This document shows, in pieces, positions 60,442 through 64,000 of a stretch of 64,000 bases of DNA. Source of the stretch: Streptomyces eurocidicus. GTDB taxonomy: Bacteria; Actinomycetota; Actinomycetes; Streptomycetales; Streptomycetaceae. The number at the start of each line of letters is the position of its first letter. Position 1 is the first letter of the stretch. The notes under the pieces were generated by a model. The model did no database searches, was not told the DNA's origin, and was given only the letters and a program-made list of their open reading frames with translations. Position numbers and translations under genes: made by a program. The stretch is from the NCBI RefSeq assembly GCF_002891295.1, contig NZ_LGUI01000002.1:124001-188000 (forward strand), given 5' to 3'.

Positions 60442-60897
60442 TCAGGCCACGAGGGACCGCTCGAAGCACATCGAGTCCGGTACGCCCTCGTACGGGCCGA
60501 AGTTGGGGATCCGCTCGTACCCGGAGCGGAGGTAGAAGCGCACGGCGTCGGGCTGACGCACCCCCGTCTCCATCCGGAGCCTCGTCCAGCCCCGCCCGCG
60601 CGCCCAGTCCTCCAGCGCGCGGAGGATGTGCGTGGCGGCCCCCGAGCCGCGGGCGGCCGGCGCCACGTACATCCGCTTGACCTCGCCCGACCCCTCGCCG
60701 AGGTCGCGGAGCCCACCGCAGCCCACGGCCGTGCCGTCGTCCTCGCGCGCCACGAAGAAGGCCGCGATGTCCGCCGCCGACGGCGGCACACCGGGCTCGC
60801 TGTCGGGGGTTCCGTACCGCTCGGCTATCTCGGCCCGCTGGGCGGCGCGCAGCGCGGTGGCGTCGGGATCCGTCCAGTCGACTTGTTCGATCTTCAT
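60442..60897 (-). CDS. GNAT-family N-acetyltransferase
   Basis: A 151-residue acetyltransferase. The acetyl-CoA pyrophosphate-binding motif A is EVKRMYVAPAARGSGAATHIL (R/QxxGxG/A as ARGSGA). GCGGLRDLGEGSGEV precedes it, and RMETGVRQPDAVRFYLRSGYERI follows (motif B). The substrate is unknown. ATG 60897 is preferred to the open frame up to 60942. It converges with the UvrA-like gene. Confidence 0.9.
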   Translation of the reverse strand: MKIEQVDWTDPDATALRAAQRAEIAERYGTPDSEPGVPPSAADIAAFFVAREDDGTAVGCGGLRDLGEGSGEVKRMYVAPAARGSGAATHILRALEDWARGRGWTRLRMETGVRQPDAVRFYLRSGYERIPNFGPYEGVPDSMCFERSLVA

Positions 60898-60967
60898 GGC
60901 GAGGATTCTGCCCGACGGCCCGCCCGGGCGGCCCCGGTTCACGCGGGGCGCCCCGCGCCGTCGCAGG

Positions 60968-61483
60968 TCAGGACGGCGCGCCCTCCGCGCGCTCCTTCAG
61001 CGCCGCCACCGTCGCCGTCATGTTCCGCTCGAACTCCCGCATCCGCACGAAGACCACCGACTGCTCCTTGTCCGGCATCAGGGCGATCGCGCGGGAGAGG
61101 CCGGACGGCGCCGGGCCGACCCGCACCCACTCGGTCAGCTCCGTGCCGCCGTCACGGGGTTCCAGGGTGAAGCGCCAGGTCGCCGCCGGGTGCTCCGGGT
61201 CCTCGACGGCCCAGGCGAAGACCTCCGCCGGGCGGCACTCGACGACGTACGACGTGGCCTCCCACTCGCCCATCGTCGGGTGCCGGCTGCGGCCGGTGAA
61301 GCGGGCGCCCACGGCCGGCCCGGTGGCCCCGTCCAGCCAGGACACGGACCGGAGCTCGGTGCTCAGGCCGGGCATGAGGGTGACGTCCGAGACGAGCTCC
61401 CACACCCGCTCGGGCCGTGCGTCGATCCAGATCCGGGCCTCCGCCGTGGGACCGTCCGCGTAGCGGGCGCCTGTCCACTCCAT
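60968..61483 (-). CDS. SRPBCC-family (polyketide cyclase/START-like) protein
   Basis: A 171-residue single-domain SRPBCC protein: EARIWIDARPERVWELVSDVTLMPGLS at the N-terminus, GARFTGRSRHPTMGEW, a central VVECRPAEVFAWAVED and the long C-terminal helix FVRMREFERNMTATVAALKERA. Such proteins bind hydrophobic ligands. ATG 61483 is chosen because upstream residues are low-complexity. No cyclase partner is adjacent. Confidence 0.87.
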   Translation of the reverse strand: MEWTGARYADGPTAEARIWIDARPERVWELVSDVTLMPGLSTELRSVSWLDGATGPAVGARFTGRSRHPTMGEWEATSYVVECRPAEVFAWAVEDPEHPAATWRFTLEPRDGGTELTEWVRVGPAPSGLSRAIALMPDKEQSVVFVRMREFERNMTATVAALKERAEGAPS

Positions 61484-61821
61484 GGCCGACCGACCTCCTC
61501 GTGACGTCGAGCGGGCACCGGGGGACGCGAGCCGGGCCCTGATCATGAGAGTTCCCCACCCGGATCCCCGCGTCAAGAACGGGTGGGCGGTGCCCGGCCG
61601 CCCGTACGGCACGGGCGTCACACCGGGTGCGGGCCCGCGGCCGTACGGGCGGCCGGCGCGGCCCTGACGGGACCCACGACCGGTGCCCCTCGTCCTTTCG
61701 GTCGATGCGGCCTTCCTTCACTCCCGTTCCTTCGGCCGAAGCGGCATTCCGCCTTCGAATGATTGGCTTGATGGGTTCATGGGAGTACGAAGGCGTCTCC
61801 GTTCATGTGAGTGAGATCGGA

Positions 61822-62463
61822 ATGGGGACGGCGATGCCGCACGTGCTCTACCTGGTGGGTATCGCCGCCTTCGCGGCCAGCGGCGTGCTGGCCGCGCACC
61901 GCGCGCGGCTCGACCCCTTCGGCGGGCTGGTGCTCGCCTTCGCCGCGTCCATCTCCGGCGGCACCCTGCGCGACCTGGTGCTGGACCGGCACCCGCTGTA
62001 CTGGACGCACGACTGGGTGCTCCTGACGGTCATCGCCGTCACCGCCGTCGTGACCATGGTCTACCTGCGGTTCCGCGAGCTCCCGCACCGTGCGCTGATG
62101 ACCGTCGACGCGCTGGGCCTCGCCGTCGTCACGGTCATCGGGGCCCGGGCGGCCATCGACGCGGGCGTCACACCGTTCGCCGTGATCATCCTCGCCGTGG
62201 TCACCGGAGTGACCGGAGAGGTGCTCCGCGATGTGCTGTGCGGGGAGTTCCCGCCGCTCCTGCTGCGGGAGGAGGTCTACGCCACCGCCGCCCTGGCCGG
62301 CGCGGGCTGCTATCTGCTGCTGGACCGGCTGGGCACGGCCGGCACCCCGGCCACGGTGATCTCGGCGGGCACCGTCTTCGCGATCCGGATGGGCGCGCTG
62401 TACTACGGCCTCCACCTGCCACGCCTCTCCCACCGCCCCCGCGGCGGCTCCGGGAACCCCTGA
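61822..62463 (+). CDS. Trimeric intracellular cation (TRIC)-type channel protein
   Basis: A 213-residue membrane protein of the TRIC/UPF0126 family with seven predicted helices in two similar halves. LVGIAAFAASGVLAAHRARLDPFGGLVLAFA and SISGGTLRDLVL form the first repeat; MTVDALGLAVVTVIGARAA and GVTGEVLRDVLCGEFPPLL the second. The paired GGxxRD/GGxxRDxL motifs are the family hallmark (the second reads GEVLRD). It probably conducts monovalent cations. ATG 61822 is preferred; others at 61834 and further upstream are possible. Confidence 0.88.
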   Translation: MGTAMPHVLYLVGIAAFAASGVLAAHRARLDPFGGLVLAFAASISGGTLRDLVLDRHPLYWTHDWVLLTVIAVTAVVTMVYLRFRELPHRALMTVDALGLAVVTVIGARAAIDAGVTPFAVIILAVVTGVTGEVLRDVLCGEFPPLLLREEVYATAALAGAGCYLLLDRLGTAGTPATVISAGTVFAIRMGALYYGLHLPRLSHRPRGGSGNP

Positions 62464-62475
62464 GCCCGGAGCGCC

Positions 62476-63561
62476 TCAGAGCTCCTGCGCCGGCCAGTCC
62501 AGCAGGCGTGCCCCGATGACCGCGGTCTGAAGGGTGTAGCGGTGCATCGGGTCGGCGGGGTCCGAACCGGTGTACCGGTGGATACGCTCCAGCCGGTAGG
62601 TGAGCGCCCGTACGCTCAGGCACAGCCGGCGGGCCGTCTCGGCGGCCACGCACCCCGAGTCGAAGTACGCGGTGAGCGTCTCCAGCAGCGGCTCGGCGCC
62701 GCCGCGCGCCTGCCGCAGCGGCCCCAGCGTGGAGCGCACGAGGTCGGCCATGGCCTGCCGGTCCCGGGTCAGCACGGGGAAGACCAGGAGGTCCGCCGCG
62801 CGCAGGACCGGAGCCTCAAGACCCATCCGGGCGGCCAGGTCCAGGGCCCCGAGGGCCTCCTCGTAGGAGTGCACCACACCGCCGGCGCCCGGGTGCGCGC
62901 GGCCGATCGCCACCTGGCCGCCCTCGGTCGCGGTGTGCGCCTGCTTGGTGAAGTACCGCACGACGTCGTCCTGGTCGCCCGGCGCGACACAGATCAGCCG
63001 GCCTTCCTTGGTCGTCAGCAGGATCTGCCGCTCCCCGAAGCGGACGTGGAGCGCGCTCTCCACCCGCCGCATCACGGGGTGGGTGTCGTCGTACGGCTCG
63101 GCGCCGGCCGCCACGGCCACCGCGTGGGCGCGGGCCAGCCGGAGCCCGAAGCGCTCGGCCCGCTCCGCCAGCCGGCCCAGGTCGCTGCGCCCGTGGAGCA
63201 GGTCGTCGACGAACTCCCGGCGGGCCGCCTCCTCCTGGCGCACGGCCAGGCGCTGCGCGCGTTCGTAGCCCTCGGCGAAGGCGTCGACGGCCTGTTCCGT
63301 CGCGGCGAGGACGGTCTCGGCCGTGGCCCGGGCGCCGGGCGCGCCGCCCGAGGTGGGAAGCGCGGACCAGACCTCCCGGGTGGTGGCGAGGTGGCCGATG
63401 ACCAGCTGACGCAGCCCGCAGCCCCGCTCCGCGGCCCGCTCGCCGAGGGCCCGGCGGGACTCCAGCTCGTCGCGGCTCAGCCGGCGGCCGGTGGCCGAGA
63501 CCCTGGCGAGGATGTCGGCATAGCCGTCCAGATACTCCCCGGATATGTCCTGCTGCGGCAC
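62476..63561 (-). CDS. PucR/CdaR-type transcriptional regulator
   Basis: A 361-residue regulator. The N-terminal helical RsbRD-like sensory region spans about residues 1-110. A middle GGDEF-like domain follows (VAVAAGAEPYDDTHPVMRRVESALHVRFGERQILLTTKEGRLICVAP). A C-terminal PucR helix-turn-helix has TLTAYFDSGCVAAETARRLCLSVRALTYRLERI. It starts at GTG 63561 after GGGAGAGC. The open frame continues to 63894 but crosses the divergent promoter region. Its targets may include the divergent membrane gene. Confidence 0.85.
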   Translation of the reverse strand: MPQQDISGEYLDGYADILARVSATGRRLSRDELESRRALGERAAERGCGLRQLVIGHLATTREVWSALPTSGGAPGARATAETVLAATEQAVDAFAEGYERAQRLAVRQEEAARREFVDDLLHGRSDLGRLAERAERFGLRLARAHAVAVAAGAEPYDDTHPVMRRVESALHVRFGERQILLTTKEGRLICVAPGDQDDVVRYFTKQAHTATEGGQVAIGRAHPGAGGVVHSYEEALGALDLAARMGLEAPVLRAADLLVFPVLTRDRQAMADLVRSTLGPLRQARGGAEPLLETLTAYFDSGCVAAETARRLCLSVRALTYRLERIHRYTGSDPADPMHRYTLQTAVIGARLLDWPAQEL

Positions 63562-63823
63562 GCGCTCTCCCTGTTTCCTTACGCGCTGCTGACGACTTCT
63601 TGTCGCGCGCTGCCCAGCGTGCCAGACGGCCGCCGGAGTGCAGCACCCTGCATTAAGGAAGCGTAAAGATTGCCGGAAACCGGCAATGCGTGCGTATACC
63701 AACGGCTGGCAGCCTGGGGGTGCGGGAAACGGGGGAGGGCCCCGGCGTCGGAACACGGCAACACCATCCGGCGCCGGGGCCCCGTGAACAGCAAGGACAA
63801 CAGTGGACGAAGGGGACGGGCGC

Positions 63824-64000
63824 ATGGATGACTTCCTCGCCGCGGCACTGGGCTTCCCGGCCGTCCTCTTCGGCTTCGCGCTGCTGGTCGTCATCGGCTA
63901 CTGGCTGCTGGTCCTGGCCGGCGGCCTGGACCCGGCCGACCACGGCCACGCCGGCGACCCGGACCCGGGCGCGGACGGTGCCGACGGCACCGGTCACGGC
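63824..64000 (+). CDS. Membrane protein, N-terminal part (partial)
   Basis: The first 59 codons of a protein running off the right edge. It opens with a short polar stretch, a transmembrane helix (FPAVLFGFALLVVIGYWLLVLAGG) and a Gly/Asp-rich loop. Such N-termini head small membrane proteins encoded before flotillin/SPFH-like genes in Streptomyces; the partner, if present, is outside the window. AAGGGG precedes ATG 63824. Confidence 0.55.
   Translation, partial: MDDFLAAALGFPAVLFGFALLVVIGYWLLVLAGGLDPADHGHAGDPDPGADGADGTGHG

Overview
The window is high-GC actinobacterial DNA, almost certainly Streptomyces. The evidence is the strong GC bias at third codon positions, frequent GTG and TTG starts, XRE/DUF5753-DUF397 and RsbW-like ATPase regulatory genes, DUF1023 hydrolases, a class IV lanthipeptide locus and a C-nucleoside antibiotic cluster.

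Layout. (a) 1-10.4 kb is ordinary chromosome: the end of an SGNH-type hydrolase gene, an RsbW-like ATPase, an XRE-DUF397-methyltransferase run, a carboxymuconolactone-decarboxylase-like protein, an AlkB-like dioxygenase, a metallo-beta-lactamase-fold hydrolase, a secreted GH46 chitosanase with a palindromic operator, and a large Tat-exported beta-propeller/amidohydrolase. (b) 10.53-21.87 kb is an integrated island in tRNA-Pro(GGG). It is bounded by an identical 48-bp direct repeat (10561-10608 and 21824-21871). It carries the catalytic part of a tyrosine integrase cut by an IS1182-family element, a large GIY-YIG protein, two unrecognised proteins, and the TcmP/three-Cys-motif (DUF5131) pair. 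(c) 22-27 kb holds a methyltransferase, a cold-shock protein, a patch of decayed gene fragments (NUDIX, toxin-like, MFS), an F420-dependent-type reductase and a monothiol glutaredoxin homologue that lacks its active-site cysteine.

(d) 27.3-39.5 kb is a ten-gene set matching in content and order the pumE-pumN part of the pseudouridimycin (C-nucleoside RNA polymerase inhibitor) pathway. PumJ (TruD-like) would supply pseudouridine, PumI and PumG convert the 5'-OH to a 5'-amine, PumN makes guanidinoacetate, PumK and PumM (ATP-grasp) build the amide bonds, PumE (acyl-CoA-dehydrogenase fold) is the expected N-hydroxylase and PumL the exporter. (e) 39.6-44.8 kb holds a nucleotidyltransferase, a small-protein/DUF1023 hydrolase/lipoprotein operon, a cupin and a 2'-5' RNA ligase-like protein. 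(f) 44.9-47.7 kb is a compact class IV lanthipeptide locus. The lanL synthetase gene overlaps by 47 bp a 44-codon precursor gene. A divergent secreted M4 metalloprotease follows.

(g) 50.8-64 kb contains an SMP-30-like secreted protein, an RHH protein with a phased operator over its own start codon, a DUF4097 protein with a DrrAB-type ABC transporter and a cytochrome P450, an AraC/VOC pair, a UvrA-like ABC ATPase, GNAT, SRPBCC, TRIC-type channel and PucR genes, and the start of a membrane protein. Many starts were moved inward from the longest open frame on ribosome-binding-site evidence. All family assignments are from motif reading, not searches.
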